A DNA stretch of 64,000 nucleotides from positions 682,001 through 746,000 of the forward strand of contig NZ_JABTEX010000001.1 in NCBI RefSeq assembly GCF_015711645.1. The letters are read 5' to 3'. This stretch comes from Planomonospora sp. ID82291. Its GTDB lineage: Bacteria > Actinomycetota > Actinomycetes > Streptosporangiales > Streptosporangiaceae. The first letter of the stretch is position 1, and each line of letters starts with the position of its first letter. Shown here one piece after another: positions 49,482 through 58,038 of the stretch. The notes beneath the pieces are model-generated. The model saw nothing but the letters and a program-made list of their open reading frames with translations. It was not told where the DNA came from and did no database searches. A program made the position numbers and the translations under genes.

Positions 49482-49521
49482 GGGGGGTTTCCTTTCCGGA
49501 GCTCCGGCGGGACGGAGGGGG

Positions 49522-50916
49522 TCAGAGCCGGTTCCACGCCTCGGTCAGCACGGAGCGCAGGATCGACTCCATCTCGTCGAACTCCTTCGGGCCGCAGATG
49601 AGCGGCGGGGCGAGCTGGATCACGGGGTCTCCGCGATCGTCGGCACGGCAGTACAGGCCCGCGTCGTAGAGGGCCTTGGAGAGGAACCCGCGGAGCATCC
49701 GTTCGGACTCGTCCGCGGTGAAGGTCTCCTTGGTCGCCTTGTCCTTGACGAGCTCGATGCCCCAGAAGAATCCGGAGCCGCGCACGTCGCCGACGATCGG
49801 CAGGTCGAGGAGACGCTCCAGGGTCGCGCGGAAGACCGGCTCGTTACGGGTCACGTGACCGAGCAGGTCCTCGCGCTCGAAGAGGTCGAGGTTGGCCAGC
49901 GCCACCGCTGCGGAGACGGGGTGGCCGCCGAAGGTGTAGCCGTGGGCGAACATCTCGGTGCCGTTCTTGAACGGCTCGAAGAGGCGCTCGGAGGCGATCA
50001 TGGCGCCGATCGGCGAGTAGCCGCTCGTCATGCCCTTGGCGCAGGTGATGATGTCGGGGACGTAGTCGAACTTCTGCCCGCCGAACATGGTGCCCAGCCG
50101 GCCGAAGGCGCAGATGACCTCGTCGGAGACGAGCAGCACGTCGTAGGCGTCGCAGATCTCGCGCAGCCGCCGGAAGTAGCCGGGCGGCGGCGGGAAGCAG
50201 CCGCCGGCGTTCTGCACCGGCTCGACGAAGACGGCGGCCACGGTCTCCGGGCCCTCCATCTCGATGGCGCGGGCGACCCGCTCGGCGGCCCAGTGGCCGT
50301 ACTGCTCGGGGGTCATGCCGGGGACGCCGGTGATCTCGTCGGCGCGGTAGTGGTTGGTGTTCGGCACCCGGACCGAGCCCGGCACCAGCGGTTCGAACAT
50401 CACCTTGAAGGCGGGCACGCCGGTGATCGACAGGGCGCCCTGGGTGGTGCCGTGGTAGGCGATCTGGCGGCTGATCACCTTGTGCTTGAGCGGCTTACCG
50501 GTGATCTTGAAGTACTGCTTGGCGAGCTTCCAGGCGGTCTCGACGGCCTCGCCGCCGCCGGTGGTGAAGAAGACCCGGTTCAGGTCGCCGGGGGTCTGCG
50601 CGGCCAGGCGCTGGGCCAGCTCGGCGGCCTTGGGGTGCGCGTAGGACCACAGGGGGAAGAAGGCCAGCTCCTGGGCCTGCTTGGCGGCGGCCTCGGCCAG
50701 CTCGCTGCGCCCGTGCCCGGCCTGCACGACGAACAGCCCGGCCAGGCCATCGAGGTAGCGCTTGCCGTCGACGTCGTAGACGTAGGCGCCCTCGCCCCGC
50801 GTGATCATCGGCACGTCGGCGCCGGCGTAGGAGCCGTGCCGGGTGAAGTGCATCCACAGGTTGTCCTGCGCGGCCTTCATGACCGACGTCGCGTCGGTGT
50901 TCTCGGGGTGCGTCAT
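49522..50916 (-). CDS. Class III (omega) aminotransferase, PLP-dependent
   Basis: A 464-residue fold-type I enzyme. The PLP Lys lies in DIITCAKGMTSGYSPIGAMIAS, the PLP-binding Asp in DVLLVSDEVICAFGRLG, and the phosphate site in FFTTGGGEAVETAWKLAKQY. The start MTHPENTDATSVMKAAQDNLW and the R/W pattern resemble omega-amino acid:pyruvate or putrescine aminotransferases that use pyruvate or alanine. Coupling with alanine dehydrogenase downstream supports a pyruvate/alanine amine cycle. ATG 50916 is preferred, with GGGAAG six bases upstream; ATG 50922 is possible. Confidence 0.92.
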   Translation of the reverse strand: MTHPENTDATSVMKAAQDNLWMHFTRHGSYAGADVPMITRGEGAYVYDVDGKRYLDGLAGLFVVQAGHGRSELAEAAAKQAQELAFFPLWSYAHPKAAELAQRLAAQTPGDLNRVFFTTGGGEAVETAWKLAKQYFKITGKPLKHKVISRQIAYHGTTQGALSITGVPAFKVMFEPLVPGSVRVPNTNHYRADEITGVPGMTPEQYGHWAAERVARAIEMEGPETVAAVFVEPVQNAGGCFPPPPGYFRRLREICDAYDVLLVSDEVICAFGRLGTMFGGQKFDYVPDIITCAKGMTSGYSPIGAMIASERLFEPFKNGTEMFAHGYTFGGHPVSAAVALANLDLFEREDLLGHVTRNEPVFRATLERLLDLPIVGDVRGSGFFWGIELVKDKATKETFTADESERMLRGFLSKALYDAGLYCRADDRGDPVIQLAPPLICGPKEFDEMESILRSVLTEAWNRL

Positions 50917-51294
50917 CGCCATCTTCCCTCGGTGAGCTGGGCTCCCCACAGTGTGCACACCACGCCGGAGTCTTGACAAGTGAAAGCGTTGGACCATGTG
51001 GTGACAACGCCGGAATCCGCGCCCGATTCGCCGGAAGGCAACGAAATCAGCGATGCCCCCCCTCTCTGGCGGCCCCGGAACCGCACCGGAACCGCACCGG
51101 AGCCACCCGGGAGCCAGCCGGGAGCCACCCCGGGCCGGGCACGGTGGAGCGGGGCGCCGGGCGCGGCGGAGCGGGGCGCCGGCCTGCCGCGGAGGGGGTG
51201 CGGCGCCGGGATGCGGCCGTACGGCACCCGGGCACGGCCGTACGGCGGCTGTGCTCAAATAGGGGGAGGACCAGCTGTCGAGATGCGAGGGAAA
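50917..51294. other. Divergent intergenic region, 378 bases
   Basis: It lies between the divergent aminotransferase and M20 genes. It contains a perfect palindrome GTGTGCACAC (50951-50960), TTGACA (50973-50978), and from about 51065 to 51240 irregular repeats such as GGAACCGCACCGGAACCGC and CCGGGAGCCAGCCGGGAGCC. The M20 frame is open through part of it, but without family-like residues. No gene is supported. Confidence 0.5.
50951..50960. promoter_or_regulatory. Perfect palindrome GTGTGCACAC upstream of aminotransferase-ald operon
   Basis: A 10-base perfect inverted repeat lies 35 bases before the aminotransferase start, in the region where its promoter or leader should be. It may be an operator. 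The binding protein is unknown. Confidence 0.35.
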
Positions 51295-52647
51295 GTGTTG
51301 ACTCCTGACGAGATCGAGGGCGCCGTCGCCGCGGACCTGCCCCGGGCGATCGAAGAGCTCAAGCGGCTCGTCTCCATCCCCTCGGTGGCCTTCCCCGGCC
51401 ATCCGGAGGAGCCGGTGCGCGCGGCCGCCGCATTGACCGAGGAACTGCTGCGCGGCGCGGGCCTGCCGAACGTCCGGCAGATCCCGGTGGAGGGCAGCTT
51501 CCCCGCCGTCTACGCCGAGGCCCCCGCCCCGCCGGGCGCGCCGACCGTGCTGCTCTACGCCCACTACGACGTCCAGCCCGCGGGCGACCCGGCCCTGTGG
51601 CGCACCCCGGCCTTCGAGCCGACGGAGATCGACGGGGCGATCCACGGCCGCGGCGCCGCCGACGACAAGTCCGGCATCATCTCCCACGTCGCCGCGCTCC
51701 GCGTCTTCCAGGGCCGCTTCCCGGTGGGCGTCCGCGTCCTCATCGAGGGCCAGGAGGAGTACGCCGGGGAGCGCCTGGAGGCGTTCGTCGAGCGCAACCC
51801 CGAGCTGGTCCGGGCCGACACGATGATCATCGCCGACACCGGCAACCCCCGGGTGGGCGACCCGTCGGTGACCACCTCGCTGCGCGGCATGGGGGCGTTC
51901 ACCATCGAGGTGCGCACCCTGGAGGAGCCGCTGCACAGCGGCTCGTTCGGCGGCGCGGCCCCGGACGCCCTGGCCGCGCTCATCCGGATGCTCGCCGCCC
52001 TGCACGACGACCACGGCGACATCCGCGTCCCCGGCCTGCCGCGCGGCACCTTCCTGGGGGTCGGGCCGTCGGAGGAGGAGTTCCGCGAGACCGCCGGCGT
52101 GCTGGACGGGGTCTCGCTGGTCGGCTCCGGCTCGCTCGCCGACCGCCTGTGGGCCTCCTACGCCATCACCGTCACCGGCCTGGACGTGCCGACCGTCTCC
52201 GGCGCGATCAACGCGGTCCAGCCCGCGGCCAGGGCCCGCGTCACCGTGCGCGTCCCCCCGGCGGGCGATCCCAAGACGACGATCGAGGCCGTGGTCGACT
52301 TCCTCCAGCAGGTCGCGCCCTGGGGCGTCCGCGTGGACGTCACCGACTACACGATGGGCTCGGGCTTCCTCGCCGACACGGCGGGCCCGGCCCGCTCCGC
52401 GCTCAACCGGGCCATGGAGCGCGCCTACGGCCGCCCGCCGCGCGACGTCGGCGCGGGCGGCTCGATCCCGCTGGTCTCCACCCTGGTCAGGCAGTTCCCC
52501 GCGGCCGAGGTCCTGCTCTTCGGGGCCGAGGACGACGGCGCCTCGATCCACGCGCCCAACGAGCGGCTCGTCGTCGAGGAGCTCCGCCGCACGATCGTCT
52601 CCGAGGCGCTCTTCCTGCAGGAGTACGGCTCCACCGGCGCGGCCTGA
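51295..52647 (+). CDS. M20-family metallopeptidase (dipeptidase)
   Basis: A 450-residue di-zinc peptidase. Metal ligands appear in LLYAHYDVQP (His), HGRGAADDKSG (bridging Asp), EGQEEYAG (catalytic and ligand Glu), IIADTG (Asp) and SIHAPNER (last His). The lid/dimerisation domain occurs between about residues 190 and 350, with LHSGSFGG. These enzymes hydrolyse dipeptides or N-acyl amino acids in the cytoplasm. GTG 51295 or TTG 51298 fit the GAGGG ribosome binding site; ATG 51283 has none. A strong T-tailed terminator follows. Confidence 0.93.
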   Translation: MLTPDEIEGAVAADLPRAIEELKRLVSIPSVAFPGHPEEPVRAAAALTEELLRGAGLPNVRQIPVEGSFPAVYAEAPAPPGAPTVLLYAHYDVQPAGDPALWRTPAFEPTEIDGAIHGRGAADDKSGIISHVAALRVFQGRFPVGVRVLIEGQEEYAGERLEAFVERNPELVRADTMIIADTGNPRVGDPSVTTSLRGMGAFTIEVRTLEEPLHSGSFGGAAPDALAALIRMLAALHDDHGDIRVPGLPRGTFLGVGPSEEEFRETAGVLDGVSLVGSGSLADRLWASYAITVTGLDVPTVSGAINAVQPAARARVTVRVPPAGDPKTTIEAVVDFLQQVAPWGVRVDVTDYTMGSGFLADTAGPARSALNRAMERAYGRPPRDVGAGGSIPLVSTLVRQFPAAEVLLFGAEDDGASIHAPNERLVVEELRRTIVSEALFLQEYGSTGAA

Positions 52648-52658
52648 TCCGCCGGACG

Positions 52659-52690
52659 GCCCCGCCCGCGCAGGGCGGGGCTTTTTCCTG
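52659..52690 (+). terminator. Rho-independent terminator after the M20 gene
   Basis: GCCCCGCCC (52659-52667) pairs with GGGCGGGGC (52673-52681) over a 5-base loop and is followed by TTTTT. It separates the peptidase gene from the TetR-controlled operon that starts 46 bases later. Confidence 0.93.
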
Positions 52691-52703
52691 TGCTATTTTT
52701 TGT

Positions 52704-52717
52704 ACTGACCAGTCAGT
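52704..52717. promoter_or_regulatory. TetR-type operator ACTGACCAGTCAGT
   Basis: A perfect 14-base palindrome in an AT-rich promoter, 18 bases before the start of an operon whose last gene encodes a TetR regulator. A TATTTT box at 52694-52699 may be the -10 element, which would put the operator over the transcription start. Autorepression of the operon is the simplest reading. Confidence 0.8.
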
Positions 52718-52735
52718 TCATAAAGGAGGGCGCCG

Positions 52736-53497
52736 GTGTCCGGAGGGGTGGCCGTGCACGCGGCCGGGTTGTCCCTGGAGGGCCGGCACGGGCCGGTCTA
52801 CCGCGGCATCGACCTGGACGCCCCGGCGGGCAGCCTCACCGCCCTCGCCGGGCGGACGGGCAGCGGCCGGAGCAGCCTGCTGCTCACCCTGGCCGGGCGG
52901 ATGCGCCCCACCGCGGGGGTGCTCTCCGTCGCCGGGCACACCCGGCCGCGGGCGATCCGGCGGGTCGCCGCGCTGGGCCTGGTCGACGGGGTCAACGACC
53001 TGGAGAGGTCGCTGACCGTCCGCGAGCACGTGCACGAGCGCTCCCGGGGCCTGTTCTGGAACGCCCGGAGCGCGGGCCTGGCCGCGGCCGCGCTGGAGCG
53101 GGCCGGACTGGACCTCTCCCCCGACGACCGCACCCTGGTCCGCGAGCTCGACCGCGAGCAGCGGGTACGGCTCGGCGTCGCGCTCGCCCTGCTCGACGAG
53201 CCGGGGCTGCTCGCACTCGACAACGTCGACGCCGGCCTCCCCGGCGACCGGCGCGCCGCGCTCTGGACGACCCTGGAGGACCTGGCCGCGCAGGGACTGA
53301 CCATCGTCGCCTCCTGCACCGAGAGCCCCCTGCCGCGGACGCCGCCCCGGCCCCTCGACCGACCCCTCGACCGACCCCGGCCCCTCGACCGGCCCCTCGA
53401 CCGGCCCCTGCCCGGGACCCTCCATCAGACCCTGCACCTGCACCCGCCCGGCCCACCGGAGGCCGGGGGCGCATCCGACGAAGAGGAGCAGCGATGA
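52736..53497 (+). CDS. ABC-type ATPase-like protein with degenerate nucleotide site
   Basis: A 253-residue ABC ATPase homologue. The Walker A position reads GRTGSGRSS, with Arg (R45) instead of the ATP-binding Lys; the signature LSGGQ is replaced by LDREQ, and Walker B ends LLALDNVDAGL with Asn at the usual Glu. The C-terminal 50 residues are a repeat tail (PLDRPLDRP). GTG 52736 has AAAGGAGGG at ideal distance. It is coupled by ATGA to the YhgE/Pip membrane protein, so it probably drives or regulates that exporter. Whether it hydrolyses ATP is doubtful. Confidence 0.82.
   Translation: MSGGVAVHAAGLSLEGRHGPVYRGIDLDAPAGSLTALAGRTGSGRSSLLLTLAGRMRPTAGVLSVAGHTRPRAIRRVAALGLVDGVNDLERSLTVREHVHERSRGLFWNARSAGLAAAALERAGLDLSPDDRTLVRELDREQRVRLGVALALLDEPGLLALDNVDAGLPGDRRAALWTTLEDLAAQGLTIVASCTESPLPRTPPRPLDRPLDRPRPLDRPLDRPLPGTLHQTLHLHPPGPPEAGGASDEEEQR
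53341..53410. repeat. In-frame 12-bp repeats CCCCTCGACCGG coding PLDR
   Basis: Five or six copies of a 12-base unit encode PLDRPLDRPRPLDRPLDRP in the C-terminal tail of the ATPase-like protein. They are identical or nearly so, thus recently expanded. Confidence 0.85.
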
Positions 53498-55845
53498 GAC
53501 CGGTCCGGCTGGGACGGCTGGAACTGCGGCGCTTCACCCGCTCGCGGCTCACCCGGGCCGCGCTGGCGGGCGTGGTGATGCTGCCGCTGCTCTACGCCGG
53601 GCTGTACCTGTGGTCTTTCTGGGACCCGCAGGGGAACCTGGAGAACATCCCGGTGGCGCTCGTCATGGAGGACCGCCCGGCCGAGGCCGGCGGCGAGACC
53701 GTCGACGCGGGCCGGGAGCTGGCCGACGAGCTCGTCGAGCGCGAGGTCTTCGCCTGGCGCCGGGTGAACGCCCGCCAGGCCGCCGACGGCGTCGCCGACG
53801 GCTCCTTCTACCTCTCCCTGACGATCCCCGCCGACTTCAGCGCCCGGCTCGCCTCCCCCTCCGGCGACGGCACGCCGACCCCGGCGGAGCTGGGCGTCAC
53901 GGTGGACACCGGCCGCAGCTACATCATGGGCACCATCTCCGACGCGGTGTTCGCCGAGGTCAAGGACGCCGCGAGCCGTACGGCGCTCAAGGACTACTGG
54001 GACGGCGTCTTCGTCTCCTTCGGCGAGCTGCACGACGCGACCGCCAAGGCCGCCGACGGCGCGGACAGGCTCCACGACGGCAGCCGCAAGGCCCTGGACG
54101 GCACCGGCGCGCTCGGCCGGGGAGCCGGTGAGCTGAGCGACGGGCTCGGCCGGCTCAGGACCGGCACCCGGCGGCTCTCCACCGGCCTGGGCACCGCCGC
54201 CACCGCCACGGGGAAGCTCACCGCCGGAGCGGCGAAGCTGACCGCGGGCCTGACCGAGGCCGCGGACGGCTCCCGGAAGCTGGGCCGCGGCCTCGGCGAG
54301 CTCACCGACGGCGCCCGGCAGGTCGCCGACGGCAACGCGGAGGCCTACCGGCAGGTCCACGCCCAGGTGCCCAAGGCCGACCGGGCGGCGGACGCCGTCG
54401 TGCCCGTCCTGAAGGAGGGGAGCGCCCGGCTGCGCGCCCTCGCCCGCGCCCTGGAGCAGGACGCCGAGACGGCGGCCGCCGCCGACGGCGCGCAGGGGGC
54501 GCCCGCCCAGGTGCGGCAGGAGGCCGGGCAGGCCCGGGAGCAGGCCGAACTGCTGCTGGGCCTGCTGGAGAGCGACCCCGGAGCCGATCCGGAACTGCGG
54601 GCCGCCGCCCGCCGGCTCGCGCAGTCCACCGGCCAGGTCGCGAGCGGCCTCGCCGACGGAGCGGCGGACGCCCCCGCGGACGGCGCCGGCGAGGCCCTCG
54701 CCCGGCTCCGGCGGAGCGCCCCCCGCGTGGCGGAGGCCGCCCGGTACGCCGACCACCTGGCCGACCGCGCATCCGGTGCGGCGCGCACGATCGACGAGGC
54801 CCGGGACGCGGTGCACCGGCTCGACGAAGGGCTCGGCACGCTCGCCGACGGCTCGGCGAAGGTCCACCGGGGTCTCCAGGACGCCTCGGCCGCCAACGGA
54901 AAGATCACCTCCGGCGTGGTGAGGCTCGGCGACGGGGCGGGCGAGCTCTCCGGCGGGCTCACCGAGCTCGGCGGCGGCGTGGCCAGGCTCCGCGACGGGG
55001 CCGCTCAGGCGGACGCCGGGACCGGAGCCCTGCAGGACGGGACGGGCCGGCTCGCCGGCGGCATCGACCGGCTCGCCGGCGGGCTCGGCGAGCTGGCCGA
55101 CGGCTCGCGCGAGCTGAGCCGCAGGCTCGGCGACGGGGCCGGGGAGATCCCCGACTACGACGCCGCCGAGCGCGCCGGCCGTACCGAGATGATGAGCGAG
55201 CCCGTCACTCTGGCCAGCTCCGTCCTCAACGAGGTGCCCGACTACGGCACCGGCTTCGCGCCGTTCTTCGTCCCGCTGGCGCTCTGGGTCGGCGCGATGG
55301 TCGCCTACATGGTGCTCCGTCCGCTCAACCCGCGCCTCCTGGCCGGTACGGCCCCCGCCTGGCGGATCGCCGTGGGCGGCTGGGTGCCCGGACTGGCGCT
55401 GGGCGCGGCGCAGGTCGGCGTGCTGGCGGCGGTGCTCCGGTTCGCCCTCGGCCTCCAGGCCGCGCACTGGGCCGGGACGATCGGGATCCTGCTGCTCACC
55501 ACGGCCGCGTTCCTGGCGATCGTGCAGGCGGTCAACGCCCTGCTGGGCGCGCCCGGCCGCGTCGCGGTGCTGGCGCTGCTCATGCTCCAGCTCACCTCCG
55601 CCGCCGGGACCTATCCGATCGAGACCTCGCCCGGCTTCTTCCAGACGATCTCGCCGTGGCTGCCCATGAGCTGGGTGGTCAGCGCGCTGCGGCGGCTGAT
55701 CAGCGGCGGCGACCCGACCGTGGTCTGGCAGGCCTGCGGGGTGCTGGTCCTGTGGACCGCCCTGGGGCTGGCGCTGAGCGTCTGCGCCGTGCACCGGGGA
55801 CGGACCTGGTCGATGCGCCGCCTCCACCCCGAGCTGGCGCTGTGA
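53494..55845 (+). CDS. YhgE/Pip-family membrane protein
   Basis: A 783-residue protein. One N-terminal transmembrane helix (RAALAGVVMLPLLYAGLYLWSFW) leads to a large extracytoplasmic region: a first alpha/beta part (NIPVALVMEDRPAE, RKALDG) followed by long stretches of 7-residue repeats of the G(T)GxLxxGxxxLxDG type (about residues 195-290 and 430-560), then four or five C-terminal transmembrane helices (FAPFFVPLALWVGAMVAYMVL; LALGAAQVGVLAAVLRFAL). This is the layout of YhgE/Pip proteins, related to ABC-2 permeases and to phage infection and export of type VII-like toxins in other bacteria. Start ATG 53494 overlaps the ATPase stop. The TetR gene follows with a GTGA overlap. Confidence 0.92.
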   Translation: MRPVRLGRLELRRFTRSRLTRAALAGVVMLPLLYAGLYLWSFWDPQGNLENIPVALVMEDRPAEAGGETVDAGRELADELVEREVFAWRRVNARQAADGVADGSFYLSLTIPADFSARLASPSGDGTPTPAELGVTVDTGRSYIMGTISDAVFAEVKDAASRTALKDYWDGVFVSFGELHDATAKAADGADRLHDGSRKALDGTGALGRGAGELSDGLGRLRTGTRRLSTGLGTAATATGKLTAGAAKLTAGLTEAADGSRKLGRGLGELTDGARQVADGNAEAYRQVHAQVPKADRAADAVVPVLKEGSARLRALARALEQDAETAAAADGAQGAPAQVRQEAGQAREQAELLLGLLESDPGADPELRAAARRLAQSTGQVASGLADGAADAPADGAGEALARLRRSAPRVAEAARYADHLADRASGAARTIDEARDAVHRLDEGLGTLADGSAKVHRGLQDASAANGKITSGVVRLGDGAGELSGGLTELGGGVARLRDGAAQADAGTGALQDGTGRLAGGIDRLAGGLGELADGSRELSRRLGDGAGEIPDYDAAERAGRTEMMSEPVTLASSVLNEVPDYGTGFAPFFVPLALWVGAMVAYMVLRPLNPRLLAGTAPAWRIAVGGWVPGLALGAAQVGVLAAVLRFALGLQAAHWAGTIGILLLTTAAFLAIVQAVNALLGAPGRVAVLALLMLQLTSAAGTYPIETSPGFFQTISPWLPMSWVVSALRRLISGGDPTVVWQACGVLVLWTALGLALSVCAVHRGRTWSMRRLHPELAL

Positions 55846-56441
55846 CTACCGTGGTGCCCATGACAGCGAGCGGCCGACGGGCCGAGACGAGGCTGCGGCT
55901 GTTCGGCGCGGCGGTGGAGCTGATCGCGGAGCAGGGCTACACCGCGACCACCGTGGACGCGATCGCCGAGCGGGCCGGGGTGGCCAAGGGCACGGTGTTC
56001 TACAATTTCGGCACCAAGGAGGCCCTGTTCTCCGGCCTGCTCGACCACGGGGTGGGGCTGCTGTCCGCCGCCCTGTCCGGGGCCGCCGCCGGGGAGACCG
56101 CGCTCGAGGCCCTGGACGCGGTGGTCATGGCGCAGCTGCGGTTCTTCGAGGAGTACGGCGCGTTCGCCCGGGTACTGCTGGCCGAGATGTGGCGCACCGC
56201 CTGGCGGGACGCGGTGGCCGGGCTCCGCCGGGACGCGCTCGGCGTCTACGCCGGCGTGCTGCGCCGGGCCGTGGCCGAGGGCGCGGTCCGCGACGACCTG
56301 GACGTCGAGACCGCGGCGACCGCCGTGTTCGGGATGGTGCTGACCGTCGCGATCGAGCGTAAGGCCCTCCACCCCGACCGCCCGATCGAGCGGCTCCACG
56401 CCACCCTGATGGACCTCCTGCGCGGCCGGGCCACCGGGTAG
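55842..56441 (+). CDS. TetR-family regulator
   Basis: A 199-residue regulator with an N-terminal TetR DNA-binding domain (RLRLFGAAVELIAEQGYTATTVDAIAERAGVAKGTVFYNFGTKEALF) and a helical ligand domain. GTG 55842 overlaps the YhgE/Pip stop (GTGA), so it is translated as the third gene of the operon; ATG 55860 is an alternative. It most likely binds the ACTGACCAGTCAGT palindrome at 52704. The ligand may be a substrate of the exporter. Confidence 0.92.
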   Translation: MTTVVPMTASGRRAETRLRLFGAAVELIAEQGYTATTVDAIAERAGVAKGTVFYNFGTKEALFSGLLDHGVGLLSAALSGAAAGETALEALDAVVMAQLRFFEEYGAFARVLLAEMWRTAWRDAVAGLRRDALGVYAGVLRRAVAEGAVRDDLDVETAATAVFGMVLTVAIERKALHPDRPIERLHATLMDLLRGRATG

Positions 56442-56461
56442 GCGCCCCGGGGCCGCCCGGC

Positions 56462-56980
56462 TCAGCGCACGGGCAGGTCGTAGGTGCGGCGCACGCTCGT
56501 GGGCTCGACGCCCAGGTCGGCTCCGTAGACGTGCAGCGAGATCGCGGTGACGTCGCCGACGTTGTGCACCTTGTGGATGTCGCCGGGCGGGGCGAAGCCG
56601 CTGACGTCGCCGGTGCGGTTGGCGGTGCGGCCGATCTCGGTCAGGTGGTCGCCCTCGTCGCGGTAGAGCGTCTCGTACTCCACGCCCTGGAGGACGCCGA
56701 AGGCGCACCAGGCGATGTGGTCGTGCGGCCGGGTGCCCTGGCCGGGGCGCCACACCACCGCGACGACCGAGAAGCCGGGCTCGGTGTGCAGGGTGTGCCG
56801 GACGTAGCTCTCCGGGCCGCCGGCCCGCTCCTCCTCGGTGAGGACCTCCGGGGCGGGCAGCCGCCCGCGGAGCAGCTCCGCGACGGCGAAGGCCGTGGCG
56901 CGGGGCGCGGCCGGCCTCCTCACCACTTCCCGGATCCCTCCGACCAGCTCGGTGAGTCCGGGGCGCGCGAGCGTCATCAT
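56462..56980 (-). CDS. Cysteine dioxygenase-family protein
   Basis: A 172-residue cupin. The iron ligands are in RPHDHIAWCAFGVLQGVEYETLYR (two His) and in GDVTAISLHVYGADL (third His), with the conserved DIHKVHN before it. Family members oxidise cysteine (or 3-mercaptopropionate) to a sulfinic acid. The open frame reaches 57031, but the start MMTLARPGLTEL at 56980 fits better; no strong ribosome binding site is visible. It is convergent with the TetR gene. Confidence 0.88.
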   Translation of the reverse strand: MMTLARPGLTELVGGIREVVRRPAAPRATAFAVAELLRGRLPAPEVLTEEERAGGPESYVRHTLHTEPGFSVVAVVWRPGQGTRPHDHIAWCAFGVLQGVEYETLYRDEGDHLTEIGRTANRTGDVSGFAPPGDIHKVHNVGDVTAISLHVYGADLGVEPTSVRRTYDLPVR

Positions 56981-57261
56981 TCCCGTGGCTCCAGCGTGTC
57001 GCCTCACCCACATATGACGTCTAATACCCATCTTTCTGCTGATTCATCGATGACGTCGGCAGATGTTCGGCCCCGTACGGCTCCGCGCGCCCGCCGCCGT
57101 CGCCCGGACGAGCTCGGTGACGGGGGCCGCCCGGGAACCGCACCGCTCCCAGCCCCGGTCGGCCGCCGCCTCGCCAGGCTGGAGGCCCCGACCTCGGCGG
57201 TCCGGGGCCGCCCCGGAAAAACCAGAGGTGATCAGGGGACGGCCGGGCCTACGATCCGGGC

Positions 57262-57906
57262 ATGCCGGATCTCGCGACCCTCGCCCTGTTCGCCGCCGCC
57301 ACCCTCGCCCTGCTGCTCGTGCCGGGTCCGGCGGTGACCTACATCGTCACCCGCAGCATCGCCCAGGGCCGCAGCGCCGGGCTGGTCTCCGTTCTCGGCA
57401 TCCACGCCGGCTCGGTGGTCCACGTGGCCGCCGCCGCGCTCGGCGTCAGCGCCGTGCTCGCCGCCTCGGCCACCGCGTTCACGATCGTGAAGTACCTCGG
57501 CGCGGCCTACCTGGTCTGGCTCGGCCTGCGCAGGCTCCTGGCGCGCGCGGACGACGGCGGGGCTGCCGAGCCGCCGGCCGCGAGCAGGCGTCGGATGTTC
57601 TGGGAGGGTTTCGCGGTCAACGTGCTCAACCCGAAGACCGCGATCTTCTTCCTCGCCTTCCTCCCCCAGTTCGCCGACCCGGCCGCGGGCCCGATCGCCC
57701 CGCAGATCGTGCTCCTGGGCGTGATCTGGACCGTCCTGGGCGTCGCCAGCGACGGCGCCTTCGCCCTGCTCGCCTCCGCGCTGGCCGGCCGCCTGCGCCG
57801 CTCGGCCCGCGCCCGCCGCCGTCTCGACGTCGCCGGCGGCCTCGTCTACCTCGGCCTGGGCGCCGCCACCGCGCTCTCCGGCGAGACCGCCGCCGCCAGG
57901 GCCTGA
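57262..57906 (+). CDS. LysE/RhtB-family amino-acid exporter
   Basis: A 214-residue membrane protein with the same features as the exporter at 20767: LLLVPGPAVTYIVTRSIAQGRSAGLVSVLGIHAG and NVLNPKTAIFFLAFLPQFADPAAGP, about six hydrophobic segments. It presumably exports an amino acid or analogue. It is divergent from the cysteine dioxygenase gene across a 230-base spacer, so export of a sulfur amino acid is a possibility but unproven. Confidence 0.92.
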   Translation: MPDLATLALFAAATLALLLVPGPAVTYIVTRSIAQGRSAGLVSVLGIHAGSVVHVAAAALGVSAVLAASATAFTIVKYLGAAYLVWLGLRRLLARADDGGAAEPPAASRRRMFWEGFAVNVLNPKTAIFFLAFLPQFADPAAGPIAPQIVLLGVIWTVLGVASDGAFALLASALAGRLRRSARARRRLDVAGGLVYLGLGAATALSGETAAARA

Positions 57907-58038
57907 CCCCGGTCCCTGCCCCTGCCGCTCCCTCCGGCGGTACGGCCGGCGGCGGATCACGCGATGCCCTTCACCTCCGGACGGACCGCGCCCATAATGG
58001 GTGATCCACGGCGCCTCCCCCGAGAACGGGACATCCCC

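Noticed and set aside
50980-51294. N-terminal extension of the M20 peptidase
   Set aside because: The added residues come from repeat DNA and do not resemble M20 proteins; the family begins near the GTG/TTG at 51295-51298.
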